A stretch of DNA of 64,000 nucleotides from Pseudomonas sp. RIT-PI-r (GCF_001297015.1 NZ_LIGE01000023.1:124001-188000), one strand, 5' to 3'; positions 38,241-48,107 are shown, counted from the first letter of the stretch. Program-made: numbers and translations. The notes: a model not told the origin generated them from the sequence alone.

Positions 38241-40346
38241 ATGCCGAGCATAGACGCCCTCGCCGATCGCTTATCGACCTACCTCGGCAATGACCAGGTC
38301 AACCTGGTCCGCCGAGCGTATTTCTACGCCGAACAAGCCCATGACGGTCAACGCCGTCGCAGCGGCGAGGCGTATGTCACGCATCCTCTTGCCGTGGCCA
38401 ATATTCTTGCCGACATGCACATGGATCATCAGAGCCTGATGGCCGCGATGCTGCATGACGTGATCGAAGACACCGGTATCGCCAAGGAAGCGCTGCAAGC
38501 GCAGTTCGGTGAAACCGTGGCTGAACTGGTCGACGGGGTCAGCAAACTGACCCAGATGAATTTCGAGACCAAGGCCGAAGCCCAAGCCGAAAACTTCCAG
38601 AAAATGGCCATGGCCATGGCGCGCGACATTCGCGTGATCCTGGTCAAGCTCGCCGACCGCCTGCACAACATGCGCACGCTGGAAGTGCTGTCCGGCGAAA
38701 AACGCCGGCGGATCGCCAAGGAAACCCTCGAAATCTACGCGCCCATTGCCAACCGGCTGGGCATGCATGCGATCCGCATTGAATTCGAAGACCTCGGCTT
38801 CAAGGCCATGCACCCGATGCGTTCCGCGCGGATCTACCAGGCGGTCAAACGCGCCCGGGGCAACCGCAAGGAAATCGTCAACAAGATCGAAGAATCCCTT
38901 GGCCATTGCCTTGCCATCGACGGCATCCAGGGCGAAGTCAGCGGTCGGCAGAAACACCTCTACGGCATCTACAAGAAAATGCGCGGCAAGCGTCGGGCCT
39001 TCAACGAGATCATGGACGTCTACGCGTTCCGGATCATCGTCGACAAGGTCGATACCTGCTACCGCGTGCTGGGCGCTGTACATAATTTGTACAAACCGTT
39101 ACCGGGGCGCTTCAAGGATTACATCGCGATCCCCAAGGCCAACGGCTATCAGTCGCTGCACACCACGCTGTTCGGCATGCACGGCGTACCGATCGAGATC
39201 CAGATCCGTACCCGCGAAATGGAAGAGATGGCCAACAACGGCATCGCTGCCCATTGGCTGTACAAGTCCAGCGGTGACGAGCAGCCGAAAGGCACCCACG
39301 CCCGCGCCCGCCAATGGGTCAAAGGCGTGCTGGAAATGCAGCAACGTGCCGGCAACTCGCTGGAATTCATCGAAAGTGTGAAGATCGACCTGTTCCCGGA
39401 CGAGGTCTACGTGTTCACGCCCAAAGGCCGGATCATGGAGCTGCCGAAAGGCTCCACGGCAGTCGACTTTGCTTACGCGGTACACACCGACGTCGGCAAC
39501 AGCTGCATTGCCTGCCGGATCAACCGTCGTCTCGCACCGCTGTCCGAACCGCTGCAAAGCGGCTCCACGGTCGAGATCGTCAGCGCTCCCGGCGCCCGAC
39601 CGAATCCGGCGTGGCTCAACTTTGTGGTCACCGGCAAGGCACGTACACACATTCGCCATGCGCTGAAACTGCAGCGTCGCTCCGAATCCATCAGCCTCGG
39701 CGAACGCCTGCTGAACAAGGTGCTCAACGGTTTCGACAGTTCGCTGGAGAAGATCCCGACCGAACGCGTCAAGGCGATGCTCACCGAATACCGCCTCGAA
39801 TTGATCGAAGACCTGCTCGAAGACATTGGCCTGGGCAACCGCATGGCCTATGTCGTCGCCCGCCGCCTGCTCGGCGAAGGCGAGCAGTTGCCAAGCCCGG
39901 AAGGCCCGCTGGCGATTCGCGGCACCGAAGGCCTGGTGCTCAGCTACGCCAAGTGCTGCACGCCGATCCCGGGCGACCCGATTGTCGGGCACCTGTCCGC
40001 GGGCAAAGGCATGGTCGTGCACCTGGACAACTGCCGCAACATCAGCGAAATCAGGCACAACCCGGAAAAATGCATCCAGCTCTCGTGGGCCAAGGATGTC
40101 ACCGGCGAATTCAACGTCGAACTGCGTGTCGAGCTGGAACACCAGCGCGGCCTGATCGCCCTGCTCGCCAGCAGCGTCAACGCAGCCGACGGCAATATCG
40201 AGAAAATCAGCATGGATGAACGCGATGGTCGCATCAGCGTTGTCCAGTTGGTGGTCAGCGTCCACGACCGTGTGCACCTGGCCCGCGTGATCAAGAAGCT
40301 GCGCGCCTTGACCGGGGTGATCCGTATCACCCGCATGCGTGCATAA
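38241..40346 (+). CDS. spoT: Bifunctional (p)ppGpp synthetase/hydrolase SpoT
   Basis: Controls the stringent alarmone. The 701 residues comprise an HD hydrolase domain with His-Asp at 72-73 in MLHDVIEDTG, the synthetase domain containing RFKDYIAIPKANGYQSLHT (the RxKD form of bifunctional enzymes, not the ExDD of RelA), a TGS domain (VYVFTPKGRIMELPKGSTAVDFAYAVHTD), a helical part and a C-terminal ACT domain. The conserved CCTPIPGD segment is also present. It sits in rpoZ-spoT-ridA. Confidence 0.97.
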   Translation: MPSIDALADRLSTYLGNDQVNLVRRAYFYAEQAHDGQRRRSGEAYVTHPLAVANILADMHMDHQSLMAAMLHDVIEDTGIAKEALQAQFGETVAELVDGVSKLTQMNFETKAEAQAENFQKMAMAMARDIRVILVKLADRLHNMRTLEVLSGEKRRRIAKETLEIYAPIANRLGMHAIRIEFEDLGFKAMHPMRSARIYQAVKRARGNRKEIVNKIEESLGHCLAIDGIQGEVSGRQKHLYGIYKKMRGKRRAFNEIMDVYAFRIIVDKVDTCYRVLGAVHNLYKPLPGRFKDYIAIPKANGYQSLHTTLFGMHGVPIEIQIRTREMEEMANNGIAAHWLYKSSGDEQPKGTHARARQWVKGVLEMQQRAGNSLEFIESVKIDLFPDEVYVFTPKGRIMELPKGSTAVDFAYAVHTDVGNSCIACRINRRLAPLSEPLQSGSTVEIVSAPGARPNPAWLNFVVTGKARTHIRHALKLQRRSESISLGERLLNKVLNGFDSSLEKIPTERVKAMLTEYRLELIEDLLEDIGLGNRMAYVVARRLLGEGEQLPSPEGPLAIRGTEGLVLSYAKCCTPIPGDPIVGHLSAGKGMVVHLDNCRNISEIRHNPEKCIQLSWAKDVTGEFNVELRVELEHQRGLIALLASSVNAADGNIEKISMDERDGRISVVQLVVSVHDRVHLARVIKKLRALTGVIRITRMRA

Positions 40347-40370
40347 CTCAACCATTACAAGGAGTCATAC

Positions 40371-40751
40371 ATGACCAAGACTGTTATCACCAGCGACAAG
40401 GCCCCGGCCGCCATCGGCACTTACTCCCAGGCGATCAAGGCAGGCAACACCGTGTACATGTCGGGTCAGATTCCTCTGGACCCAAAAACCATGGAACTGG
40501 TTGAAGGCTTCGAAGCGCAGACCGTCCAGGTGTTCGAGAACCTCAAAGCCGTGGCTGAAGCTGCTGGCGGTTCGTTCAAGGACATCGTCAAACTGAACAT
40601 CTTCCTCACCGACCTGAGCCACTTCGCCAAGGTCAACGAGATCATGGGCAAGTACTTCGACCAGCCATACCCGGCCCGCGCCGCCATCGGCGTGGCTGCC
40701 CTGCCAAAGGGTTCGCAGGTTGAAATGGATGCCATTCTGGTCATCGAGTGA
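40371..40751 (+). CDS. ridA: RidA reactive intermediate deaminase
   Basis: The canonical 126-residue RidA/TdcF protein, which hydrolyses 2-aminoacrylate and related enamines. [29 protein letters not shown] and the catalytic Arg in [26 protein letters not shown] are present. It begins 24 nt after spoT with AAGGAG. A divergent paralogue is in the dad operon (11038). Confidence 0.95.
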   Translation: MTKTVITSDKAPAAIGTYSQAIKAGNTVYMSGQIPLDPKTMELVEGFEAQTVQVFENLKAVAEAAGGSFKDIVKLNIFLTDLSHFAKVNEIMGKYFDQPYPARAAIGVAALPKGSQVEMDAILVIE

Positions 40752-40817
40752 TGCGCACGGCGCGGCCTCCAAAGCCGCGCCGACTGCTGCAAGAAAAGGT
40801 TTTGAAAGGATTCCACC

Positions 40818-41558
40818 ATGCGCAAAGCGCTAGCTTTCCCGCTGCTCGCCATTTTCCTCGGCGGCTGCGCCAGCAACCCTGCCGACCGTGACATCAGCGG
40901 CACCTGGATCAACCAGGTGGCGATCGATGCCGCAGCCAAGGGCGGCCCCCTGCGCGAAGCGCTTCAGGCTTACGGCCCGAACCTTGAGTGGGACGTCAAC
41001 ACCAAGGCCAGTCAGGCCCGCTACACCAACGGTTTTGAGAACGTCGAAGGACGGCTGCTGGGTGAGAAATCCGGCGCCTGGAAAGTCGACTTCTATGGCA
41101 GCTCCGCCAGTGAGCTGAAACGCGACGGCGGGCAACTGCAGCAAGCCGCCGGCGAGAACGAACCCGAGCAAGTTTTCGACCGTGCACAGATTGCGGTGCC
41201 GGAAGGCGCACCGATCGGTGCCAGTTTCGAACGTGCGCTGTATTCGGCGTATCTGGGCGGTGACTGGAAAATCACCAGCGGTCAGGGTGAAGGCAGCACC
41301 GTGCAATTCCAGGCGGATGGCCAAGTCTCCGGTTTGCCGGGAGCCGACCGTTATGCTTTGTGCCTGGCGGGCGACTGCGCGTCGATGAGCAATGGCAACG
41401 ACAGCATGTGGCTGCAACAGAACGGTCAGGGCAATAACTGGATCTTTGTGCGCAAGGGCAAAGAGCTGGAAATTCTCCAGGCAGTGAATGCCGCGTTGGC
41501 GGATGAACAACCACAGTTCACAGCCGGTGAGCGCAAGTGGTTGCTCGAGAAGCAGTAA
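40818..41558 (+). CDS. Putative lipoprotein of unknown function
   Basis: 246 residues with a lipoprotein signal (MRKALAFPLLAIFLGGC, Cys at 16-17). The mature part begins ASNPADRDISGTWINQVAID and has two halves each containing a GTW/GDW-type strand, which suggests a beta-rich lipocalin-like fold, but no family is recognised with confidence. A single pair of cysteines in the middle (LCLAGDCAS) may form a disulfide. AAGGA lies before the ATG. Followed by a REPIN. Confidence 0.8.
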   Translation: MRKALAFPLLAIFLGGCASNPADRDISGTWINQVAIDAAAKGGPLREALQAYGPNLEWDVNTKASQARYTNGFENVEGRLLGEKSGAWKVDFYGSSASELKRDGGQLQQAAGENEPEQVFDRAQIAVPEGAPIGASFERALYSAYLGGDWKITSGQGEGSTVQFQADGQVSGLPGADRYALCLAGDCASMSNGNDSMWLQQNGQGNNWIFVRKGKELEILQAVNAALADEQPQFTAGERKWLLEKQ

Positions 41559-41585
41559 TCCACCTCTGAAACCGCAGACATCCCC

Positions 41586-41675
41586 TGTAGGAGTGAGCCT
41601 GCTCGCGATAACGGTGTAACAGTCAGCACAAGTGTTGAATGTTATGGCCCCATCGCGAGCAGGCTCACTCCTACA
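41586..41675. repeat. REPIN, family A, arms outward
   Basis: TGTAGGAGTGAGCC and its complement around a spacer with GTGTAACAGTCAGCACAAG. Between the convergent lipoprotein and epimerase genes. Confidence 0.9.
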
Positions 41676-41697
41676 GTTGTTTTGTGTTGTCAGGAAG

Positions 41698-42558
41698 TCA
41701 GCATTTACCTTCAAGGATCGCGGCATAACCTTCGCGATAGCTTGGGTAAGTTGGCCTCCAGCCCAATGCCTTCACCCGCGCATTGCTGCAGCGCTTGCTG
41801 CCCGTGCGCCGAACGCTGGCGTCATCCGCCCACTCGGTCACACCCAGATACTCACGCAGCCAACCGACCACCTCCGCCAACGGTGCCGGCGCGTCGTCGA
41901 CACCGATATAGAAATCATCCAGCTTCAGGCCCTGACGATCCTTCTCCAGCAGAAACGCCAGCAACCCGGCCGCGTCATCGGCATGAATCCGGTTGCCATA
42001 GAGCGGCGGTTCAACCTCCACGCGATAACCACGACGCACTTGAGTCAGCAGCCATTCGCGGCCCGGGCCGTAAATGCCGGTCAGACGCAGGATGCTCGCC
42101 GGGATACCGCTATTGAGGGCAACTTGCTCCGCTTCCAGCATCAGTCGTCCTGAATAACCGGCGGCGATTGTTGCCGATGTCTCGTCAACCCACTCGCCGC
42201 CCTGCTGCCCGTACACGCTGCTGCTGGAAACGAACACCAGGCGCTCGGGGACTTGCCCGTAGTCATCCAGCCAGCTCAGCACATTCTGCAAACCCTGCAC
42301 GTAAGCGGCGCGATAACCGGCCTCATCGTGATCAGTTGCCGCTGCGCAATACACCAGATAATCCACCGCCCCTACTGGCCAGGTCGCAGGGCAGTCTTCG
42401 TTGAACAGGTCACCGGCAACGCCGATGACACCGTCAGGCAGTTTCGAAACGTCCCGGCGCAAGCCATGAACTTCCCAGCCAGCCGCCAGCAATTGCTTGG
42501 CCAGACGACTGCCGACATCACCACAACCGGCAATCAAAACAGAAGGCGCGGACATCAA
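41698..42558 (-). CDS. NAD(P)-dependent epimerase/dehydratase family (YeeZ-like)
   Basis: A 286-residue extended short-chain dehydrogenase. The nucleotide fold SVLIAGCGDVGSRLAKQLL starts at residue 6; DYLVYCAAATD and VFVSSSSVYGQQGG follow at the usual spacing, giving a Ser-Tyr pair but a weak YxxxK site. Such YeeZ-type proteins are of unknown substrate. ATG 42558 or 42555. Monocistronic; divergent from the exbB operon. Confidence 0.85.
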   Translation of the reverse strand: MMSAPSVLIAGCGDVGSRLAKQLLAAGWEVHGLRRDVSKLPDGVIGVAGDLFNEDCPATWPVGAVDYLVYCAAATDHDEAGYRAAYVQGLQNVLSWLDDYGQVPERLVFVSSSSVYGQQGGEWVDETSATIAAGYSGRLMLEAEQVALNSGIPASILRLTGIYGPGREWLLTQVRRGYRVEVEPPLYGNRIHADDAAGLLAFLLEKDRQGLKLDDFYIGVDDAPAPLAEVVGWLREYLGVTEWADDASVRRTGSKRCSNARVKALGWRPTYPSYREGYAAILEGKC

Positions 42559-42744
42559 AAAACTCCCATCGCAAAGGCATAGACTAGCGCCGGCAAAGGA
42601 CGAGCGGCTAGCAATGCAGGAAAAAAAGATACTCTATTACTTTTGTTAACAAGAATTACTTGCAATAATGCAGGCCACTTTTGTTCTCGGCCTTACGAGG
42701 CCTGGAAGAGCACTAAACGTTTTTCTATCTCAGGTCCGGCCAGC

Positions 42745-43731
42745 ATGACACGTAATCAAATCCCCGCTTCGCCAACCAAACGACCTCGCGCCTGGAGCGC
42801 GGTGGCGGCTCTGCTGCTCAGTCTGATGCTGGCACCGACTGCCGCGTTCGCCGATGCAACTGCACCGTCCCAGCCAGCTGCAAATACCACACAGGATGTG
42901 CCAAGAAACCCTGATGGTAGCGTCGACACCTCCTCACTGCCGCCAGAAGTTCAAGAGTCTCTGGCCAAGTTCGGCGAGGCGGCCAAGCAGTTTGATCCGC
43001 AGGAGATGGAAGACAACAACAGCCTGGGCATGGCCCACGACCTGTCGCCGTGGGGCATGTACCAGAACGCAGACATCATCGTGAAAATCGTGATGATCGG
43101 TCTGGCCATCGCTTCCATCATCACCTGGACCATCTGGATTGCCAAAGGCTTCGAGCTGATGGGCGCCAAGCGTCGTCTGCGTGGTGAAATCGCCGCCCTG
43201 AAAAAAGCCACCACCCTTAAAGAAGCCAGCGCCACGGCCGGCAAGGAAGGCACCCTCGCCAACTTGCTGGTGCACGACGCGCTCGAAGAGATGCGCCTGT
43301 CGGTCAACAGCCGCGAGAAAGAAGGCATCAAGGAACGCGTGAGCTTCCGGCTCGAGCGCCTCGTAGCAGCCTGCGGTCGCAACATGAGCAGCGGCACCGG
43401 CGTCCTCGCCACCATCGGTTCTACCGCGCCGTTCGTCGGTCTGTTCGGCACCGTATGGGGCATCATGAACTCCTTCATCGGCATCGCCAAAACCCAGACC
43501 ACCAACCTCGCCGTTGTGGCACCGGGCATTGCAGAAGCACTGTTGGCCACCGCGCTGGGCCTGGTTGCCGCGATTCCAGCCGTGGTGATCTACAACGTGT
43601 TCGCCCGCTCCATCGCCGGTTACAAGGCGCAGGTTTCCGACGCATCGGCAGAAGTGCTGCTGCTGGTCAGCCGCGACCTCGACCACCAGCCTGAGCGCAG
43701 CTCGCAGCCGCACATGGTCAAAGTGGGGTAA
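42745..43731 (+). CDS. exbB: TonB system energiser ExbB
   Basis: Inner-membrane proton channel subunit that powers TonB. The 328 residues include a signal-like N-terminus (AVAALLLSLMLAPTAAFA), an Ala/Pro-rich periplasmic extension typical of Pseudomonas ExbB, and the MotA/TolQ/ExbB core from about 110 with GTVWGIMNSFIGI and APGIAEALLATALGLVAAIPAVVIYN. ATG 42745 is used; the open frame begins at 42643 without a ribosome site. First gene of exbB-exbD-tonB; the AT-rich stretch 42625-42670 may hold a Fur site, but no clear match was found. Confidence 0.93.
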   Translation: MTRNQIPASPTKRPRAWSAVAALLLSLMLAPTAAFADATAPSQPAANTTQDVPRNPDGSVDTSSLPPEVQESLAKFGEAAKQFDPQEMEDNNSLGMAHDLSPWGMYQNADIIVKIVMIGLAIASIITWTIWIAKGFELMGAKRRLRGEIAALKKATTLKEASATAGKEGTLANLLVHDALEEMRLSVNSREKEGIKERVSFRLERLVAACGRNMSSGTGVLATIGSTAPFVGLFGTVWGIMNSFIGIAKTQTTNLAVVAPGIAEALLATALGLVAAIPAVVIYNVFARSIAGYKAQVSDASAEVLLLVSRDLDHQPERSSQPHMVKVG

Positions 43732-43737
43732 TCGGCC

Positions 43738-44166
43738 ATGGGCCTGCATTTGAAAGAAGGCGCAGACGACGATCTGGCCGAGAACCACGAAATCAACGTC
43801 ACGCCTTTCATCGACGTGATGCTGGTGCTGTTGATCATCTTCATGGTGGCTGCTCCGTTGGCCACCGTGGACATCAAAGTCGACCTGCCTGCCTCGACCG
43901 CCAAACCGGCGCCGCGGCCAGAGAAACCGGTGTTCCTCAGCGTCAAAGCTGACCAACGCCTGTACATCGGCGAAGACGAAGTGACGCCGGAAACCCTCGG
44001 CGCCTTCCTCGACGCCAAGACTCAGGGCAAGAAAGACACCACCATCTTCTTCCAGGCCGATAAAGGCGTGGATTACGGCGACCTCATGAGCGTGATGGAC
44101 AAGCTGCGCAGCGCCGGTTACCTGAAGGTCGGCCTGGTCGGACTTGAGACGGCAGCCAAGAAATGA
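43738..44166 (+). CDS. exbD: TonB system transport protein ExbD
   Basis: The 142-residue partner of ExbB: a short cytoplasmic tail, one membrane helix (INVTPFIDVMLVLLIIFMVAAPL) with the proton-carrying aspartate in FIDVMLV, and a periplasmic domain. It starts 6 nt after exbB, and its stop overlaps the tonB start by 4 nt (44163-44166). Confidence 0.95.
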   Translation: MGLHLKEGADDDLAENHEINVTPFIDVMLVLLIIFMVAAPLATVDIKVDLPASTAKPAPRPEKPVFLSVKADQRLYIGEDEVTPETLGAFLDAKTQGKKDTTIFFQADKGVDYGDLMSVMDKLRSAGYLKVGLVGLETAAKK

Positions 44167-44909
44167 TCACGACGCGCCATAAGCTGACGCGTTACAGCGG
44201 TAGCCTGGCCGTGGTGCTGGGCGTTCACGCGCTGGCCATCGCGCTGGCGCTGAACTGGACCGCCCGTCCGCCCATCGAATTGCCGCCGCAGGCAATGATG
44301 GTCGAACTGGCACCGGTTCCGGCCCCGCCACCGCCTGCACCGCCGAAAGTCGTCACACCGCCGCAACCACCGGCTCCGGTTGAAGAGCTGCCGATTCCGA
44401 AACTGGCTGAAGCACCGAAGGCAGAAATCGCGGTGCCGAAACCCAAACCGAAGCCAAAGCCTAAACCGCCGAAGCCGATCGAGAAGAAGCTGCCCGATCC
44501 ACCGAAGGAAAAACCTTCCGAGGAGAAACCGGCCGACACGCAACCGACTCAGGCGCCGACGGAGAAATCCGCCCAGCCTGCGCCGGGTCCGTCGCCTGCT
44601 CAGATGGCTGCCAAGGCCAGTTGGCAAGGCACCCTGCTTGCGCATTTGGCGAAGTACAAAAAGTACCCGCAAAGTGCACAGATGCGTGGCAAGGAAGGCT
44701 TGAACCGCTTGCGCTTCGTGGTGGATGCCGAAGGTAACGTGTTGTCGTTCGAACTGGTGGGCCGCTCCGGCAACGCCGATCTGGACCGGGCCACCCTGGA
44801 AATGATCCGCCGCGCCCAACCGCTGCCCAAGCCGCCGGCCGACATGTTGAACAATGGCTCGATCGAAATTGTGGCGCCGTTTGTTTACTCGCTGGAACGC
44901 CGCCGCTAA
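44163..44909 (+). CDS. tonB: TonB energy transducer
   Basis: A 248-residue protein that carries the proton motive force to outer-membrane siderophore and vitamin receptors. One N-terminal helix (LAVVLGVHALAIALALNW) with the expected His, then a long Pro/Lys-rich spacer (repeats of PKPKP near 95-110) spanning the periplasm, and the C-terminal TonB domain (SAQMRGKEGLNRLRFVVDAEGNV; RSSGNADLD-like segment). Translationally coupled to exbD by a 4-nt overlap. Confidence 0.95.
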   Translation: MITTRHKLTRYSGSLAVVLGVHALAIALALNWTARPPIELPPQAMMVELAPVPAPPPPAPPKVVTPPQPPAPVEELPIPKLAEAPKAEIAVPKPKPKPKPKPPKPIEKKLPDPPKEKPSEEKPADTQPTQAPTEKSAQPAPGPSPAQMAAKASWQGTLLAHLAKYKKYPQSAQMRGKEGLNRLRFVVDAEGNVLSFELVGRSGNADLDRATLEMIRRAQPLPKPPADMLNNGSIEIVAPFVYSLERRR

Positions 44910-44919
44910 GTAGCAAGAT

Positions 44920-44997
44920 CAAAAGATCGCAGCCTTCGGCAGCTCCTACATTGGAATGCATTTCCCTGTAGGAGCTGCCGAAGGCTGCGATCTTTTG
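44920..44997. repeat. REPIN, family C, arms inward
   Basis: CAAAAGATCGCAGCCTTCGG first, then its complement; the spacer TTGGAATGCATTTCCC is close to those at 13338, 15270 and 18841. Between tonB and oxyR. Confidence 0.92.
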
Positions 44998-45092
44998 CTT
45001 TTTGCAGTAGTCGCATTGAGCGCTCAGTCTGATAACGTGCGTCTATCGATTGCAGCCGGTATGCTTGGCCCGCATCTTCATGGACGCTTGCT

Positions 45093-46022
45093 ATGACCCT
45101 CACAGAATTACGCTACATCGTTACCCTCGCCCAAGAGCAGCATTTCGGCCACGCCGCCGAACGTTGCCACGTCAGCCAGCCGACCCTTTCGGTGGGCGTG
45201 AAAAAGCTTGAAGACGAACTCGGTGTGCTGATTTTCGAGCGCAGCAAAAGCGCCGTGCGCCTGACCCCGGTCGGCGAAGGCATCGTCGCCCAGGCGCAGA
45301 AAGTCCTCGAGCAAGCGCAAGGCATCCGCGAACTGGCCCAAGCCGGCAAGAACCAGCTGACCGCACCGCTGAAAGTCGGCGCGATCTACACCGTCGGCCC
45401 GTACCTGTTCCCGCACCTGATTCCACAACTGCACCGGGTCGCCCCGCAGATGCCGTTGTACATCGAAGAAAACTTCACCCACGTGCTGCGCGACAAACTG
45501 CGCAACGGCGAACTCGACGCGATCATCATCGCCCTGCCGTTCAACGAAGCCGACGTGCTGACCCTGCCGCTGTACGACGAGCCGTTCTACGTGCTCATGC
45601 CGGCCCAGCACCCGTGGACGCAAAAAGAAACCATCGACGCCGGCCTGCTCAACGACAAGAGCCTGCTGCTGCTCGGTGAAGGCCACTGCTTCCGCGATCA
45701 AGTGCTGGAAGCCTGCCCGACCCTGACCAAGGGCAACGACGGCGCCAAGCACACCACGGTCGAATCCAGCTCGCTGGAAACCATTCGCCACATGGTTGCG
45801 TCCGGTCTGGGCATTTCGATCCTGCCGTTGTCGGCGGTCGACAGCCATCACTACGCCCCCGGCGTGATCGAAGTGCGGCCGCTGTCGCCACCGGTGCCGT
45901 TCCGCACCGTGGCCATCGCCTGGCGCGCGAGCTTCCCACGGCCGAAAGCCATCGAGATCCTCGCCGACTCCATTCGCCTGTGTTCGGTGGCCAAGCCAGC
46001 GGCACCGGTTACGGCCGGTTAA
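45093..46022 (+). CDS. oxyR: Hydrogen peroxide-sensing regulator OxyR
   Basis: LysR-type activator of peroxide defence genes. The 309 residues have the N-terminal helix-turn-helix (QEQHFGHAAERCHVSQPTLSVGVKKLE) and the redox pair Cys199 and Cys208 in GHCFRDQVLEAC, exactly the OxyR positions, which form the activating disulfide. recG starts 9 nt downstream; oxyR-recG is a known operon in Pseudomonas, linking peroxide sensing to DNA repair. Confidence 0.97.
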   Translation: MTLTELRYIVTLAQEQHFGHAAERCHVSQPTLSVGVKKLEDELGVLIFERSKSAVRLTPVGEGIVAQAQKVLEQAQGIRELAQAGKNQLTAPLKVGAIYTVGPYLFPHLIPQLHRVAPQMPLYIEENFTHVLRDKLRNGELDAIIIALPFNEADVLTLPLYDEPFYVLMPAQHPWTQKETIDAGLLNDKSLLLLGEGHCFRDQVLEACPTLTKGNDGAKHTTVESSSLETIRHMVASGLGISILPLSAVDSHHYAPGVIEVRPLSPPVPFRTVAIAWRASFPRPKAIEILADSIRLCSVAKPAAPVTAG

Positions 46023-46031
46023 GCGAGCGTC

Positions 46032-48107
46032 ATGACGGAGCTGTCGCAAGTGTCGGTGACGGCACTCAAGGGTGTCGGCGAAGCCATGGCCGAGAAACTG
46101 GCCAAGGTCGGTCTGGAGAATCTTCAGGACGTGCTGTTCCACCTGCCGCTGCGTTATCAGGATCGCACCCGCGTGGTGCCGATCGGCGCCTTGCGACCGG
46201 GGCAGGACGCCGTGGTCGAAGGCACCGTCAGCGGCGCCGACGTGGTCATGGGCCGCCGCCGCAGCCTCGTCGTGCGTTTGCAGGACGGCACCGGCGGTCT
46301 CAGTCTGCGCTTCTATCATTTCAGCAACGCGCAGAAAGAAGGCCTCAAGCGCGGCACGCGGGTGCGCTGCTACGGCGAAGCCCGGCCCGGCGCGTCAGGG
46401 CTGGAGATCTACCACCCGGAATACCGCGCCATCACTGGCGACGAACCGCCGCCGGTCGATGAAACCCTGACCCCGGTCTACCCGCTGACCGAAGGCCTGA
46501 CCCAAGCGCGTCTGCGCCAGTTGTGCCTGCAGACGCTGACCATGCTCAAGCCAGACACCCTGCCTGACTGGCTACCGACCGAACTGGCGCGCGACTACCA
46601 ACTGGCGCCGCTGGCCGCTGCGCTCCGCTATCTGCCCCCCCCCCCCGCCGATGCCGACGTCGACGAACTCGCCCTCGGTCATCACTGGGCCCAGCATCGC
46701 CTCGCGTTTGAAGAACTGCTGACCCATCAACTGTCGCAACAGCGTCTGCGCGAAAGCATGCGTTCACTGCGCGCGCCGGCGATGCCGAAAGCGAAAAAGC
46801 TGCCGCCGAAGTATCTGGCCAACCTCGGCTTCAACCCGACCGGCGCGCAACAGCGCGTCGGTAACGAAATCGCCTACGACCTCAGTCAGCACGAACCGAT
46901 GCTGCGGCTGATTCAGGGCGACGTGGGCGCCGGTAAAACCGTGGTCGCCGCCCTCGCTGCATTGCAAGCGCTGGAGGCTGGCTATCAAGTCGCATTGATG
47001 GCGCCGACCGAGATCCTCGCCGAACAGCACTTCATCACCTTCAAGCGCTGGCTCGAACCGTTGGGCATTGAAGTCGCGTGGCTGGCCGGCAAGCTCAAGG
47101 GCAAGAACCGCGTCGCCGCGCTGGAACAGATCGCCAGCGGCACGCCGATGGTGGTCGGCACCCACGCGCTGTTCCAGGACGAAGTGCAGTTCAAGACCCT
47201 CGCGCTGGTGATCATCGACGAACAGCACCGCTTCGGCGTGCAACAGCGTCTGGCGCTGCGGCAGAAAGGCGTCGGCGGGCGCATGTGCCCGCCCCAACTG
47301 ATCATGACCGCCACGCCGATCCCACGGACGCTGGCGATGAGCGCCTACGCCGACCTCGACACCTCGATCCTCGACGAACTGCCGCCCGGTCGAACCCCGG
47401 TCAACACCGTGCTGGTCACCGACACCCGCCGCGTCGAAGTCATCGAACGCGTGCGCGGTGCCTGCGCCGAAGGTCGTCAGGCCTATTGGGTGTGCACACT
47501 GATTGAAGAGTCGGAGGAGCTGACCTGTCAGGCCGCCGAGACCACGTTTGAAGACCTCACTCTTGCCCTCGGCGAGCTGAAAGTCGGCCTGATCCACGGG
47601 CGCATGAAGCCCGTCGAGAAGGCCGCCGTCATGGCCGAATTCAAGGCTGGCAACCTGCAACTGCTGGTCGCCACCACAGTGATCGAAGTCGGCGTCGACG
47701 TGCCCAACGCCAGCCTGATGATCATCGAAAACCCCGAACGCCTCGGCCTTGCGCAACTGCACCAATTGCGTGGACGTGTGGGTCGGGGCAGCGCCGCCAG
47801 CCATTGCGTGCTGCTCTACCATCCGCCGCTGTCGCAGATCGGTCGCCAGCGCCTGGGCATCATGCGCGAGACCAACGACGGCTTCGTCATCGCCGAAAAA
47901 GACCTCGAACTGCGCGGCCCCGGCGAAATGCTCGGTACCCGCCAGACCGGCCTGCTGCAATTCAAGGTTGCCGACCTGATGCGCGACGCCGACCTGCTGC
48001 CCGCCGTCCGCGACGCCGCGCAAGCCCTGCTGGAACGCTGGCCAACCCACGTCAGCCCATTACTCGATCGCTGGTTGCGTCACGGGCAGCAATACGGCCA
48101 AGTGTGA
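46032..48107 (+). CDS. recG: ATP-dependent DNA helicase RecG
   Basis: Branch-migration helicase that remodels stalled forks and recombination intermediates. The 691 residues contain the N-terminal wedge (OB-fold) domain, Walker A GDVGAGKT near 296-303, DEQHRFGV (motif II), TATPIPRTL and the C-terminal GRVGRG. Codons 202-205 are CCC CCC CCC CCC, a run of 12 C at 46635-46646, in a non-conserved linker; slippage there would shift the frame and truncate the protein. The frame as given is intact. Second gene of oxyR-recG. Confidence 0.96.
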   Translation: MTELSQVSVTALKGVGEAMAEKLAKVGLENLQDVLFHLPLRYQDRTRVVPIGALRPGQDAVVEGTVSGADVVMGRRRSLVVRLQDGTGGLSLRFYHFSNAQKEGLKRGTRVRCYGEARPGASGLEIYHPEYRAITGDEPPPVDETLTPVYPLTEGLTQARLRQLCLQTLTMLKPDTLPDWLPTELARDYQLAPLAAALRYLPPPPADADVDELALGHHWAQHRLAFEELLTHQLSQQRLRESMRSLRAPAMPKAKKLPPKYLANLGFNPTGAQQRVGNEIAYDLSQHEPMLRLIQGDVGAGKTVVAALAALQALEAGYQVALMAPTEILAEQHFITFKRWLEPLGIEVAWLAGKLKGKNRVAALEQIASGTPMVVGTHALFQDEVQFKTLALVIIDEQHRFGVQQRLALRQKGVGGRMCPPQLIMTATPIPRTLAMSAYADLDTSILDELPPGRTPVNTVLVTDTRRVEVIERVRGACAEGRQAYWVCTLIEESEELTCQAAETTFEDLTLALGELKVGLIHGRMKPVEKAAVMAEFKAGNLQLLVATTVIEVGVDVPNASLMIIENPERLGLAQLHQLRGRVGRGSAASHCVLLYHPPLSQIGRQRLGIMRETNDGFVIAEKDLELRGPGEMLGTRQTGLLQFKVADLMRDADLLPAVRDAAQALLERWPTHVSPLLDRWLRHGQQYGQV

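Noticed and set aside
42625-42670. Fur box upstream of exbB
   Set aside because: The stretch is AT-rich, but the best alignment to the 19-bp Fur consensus reaches only about 11 of 19 bases, so I do not call a site although iron control is likely.
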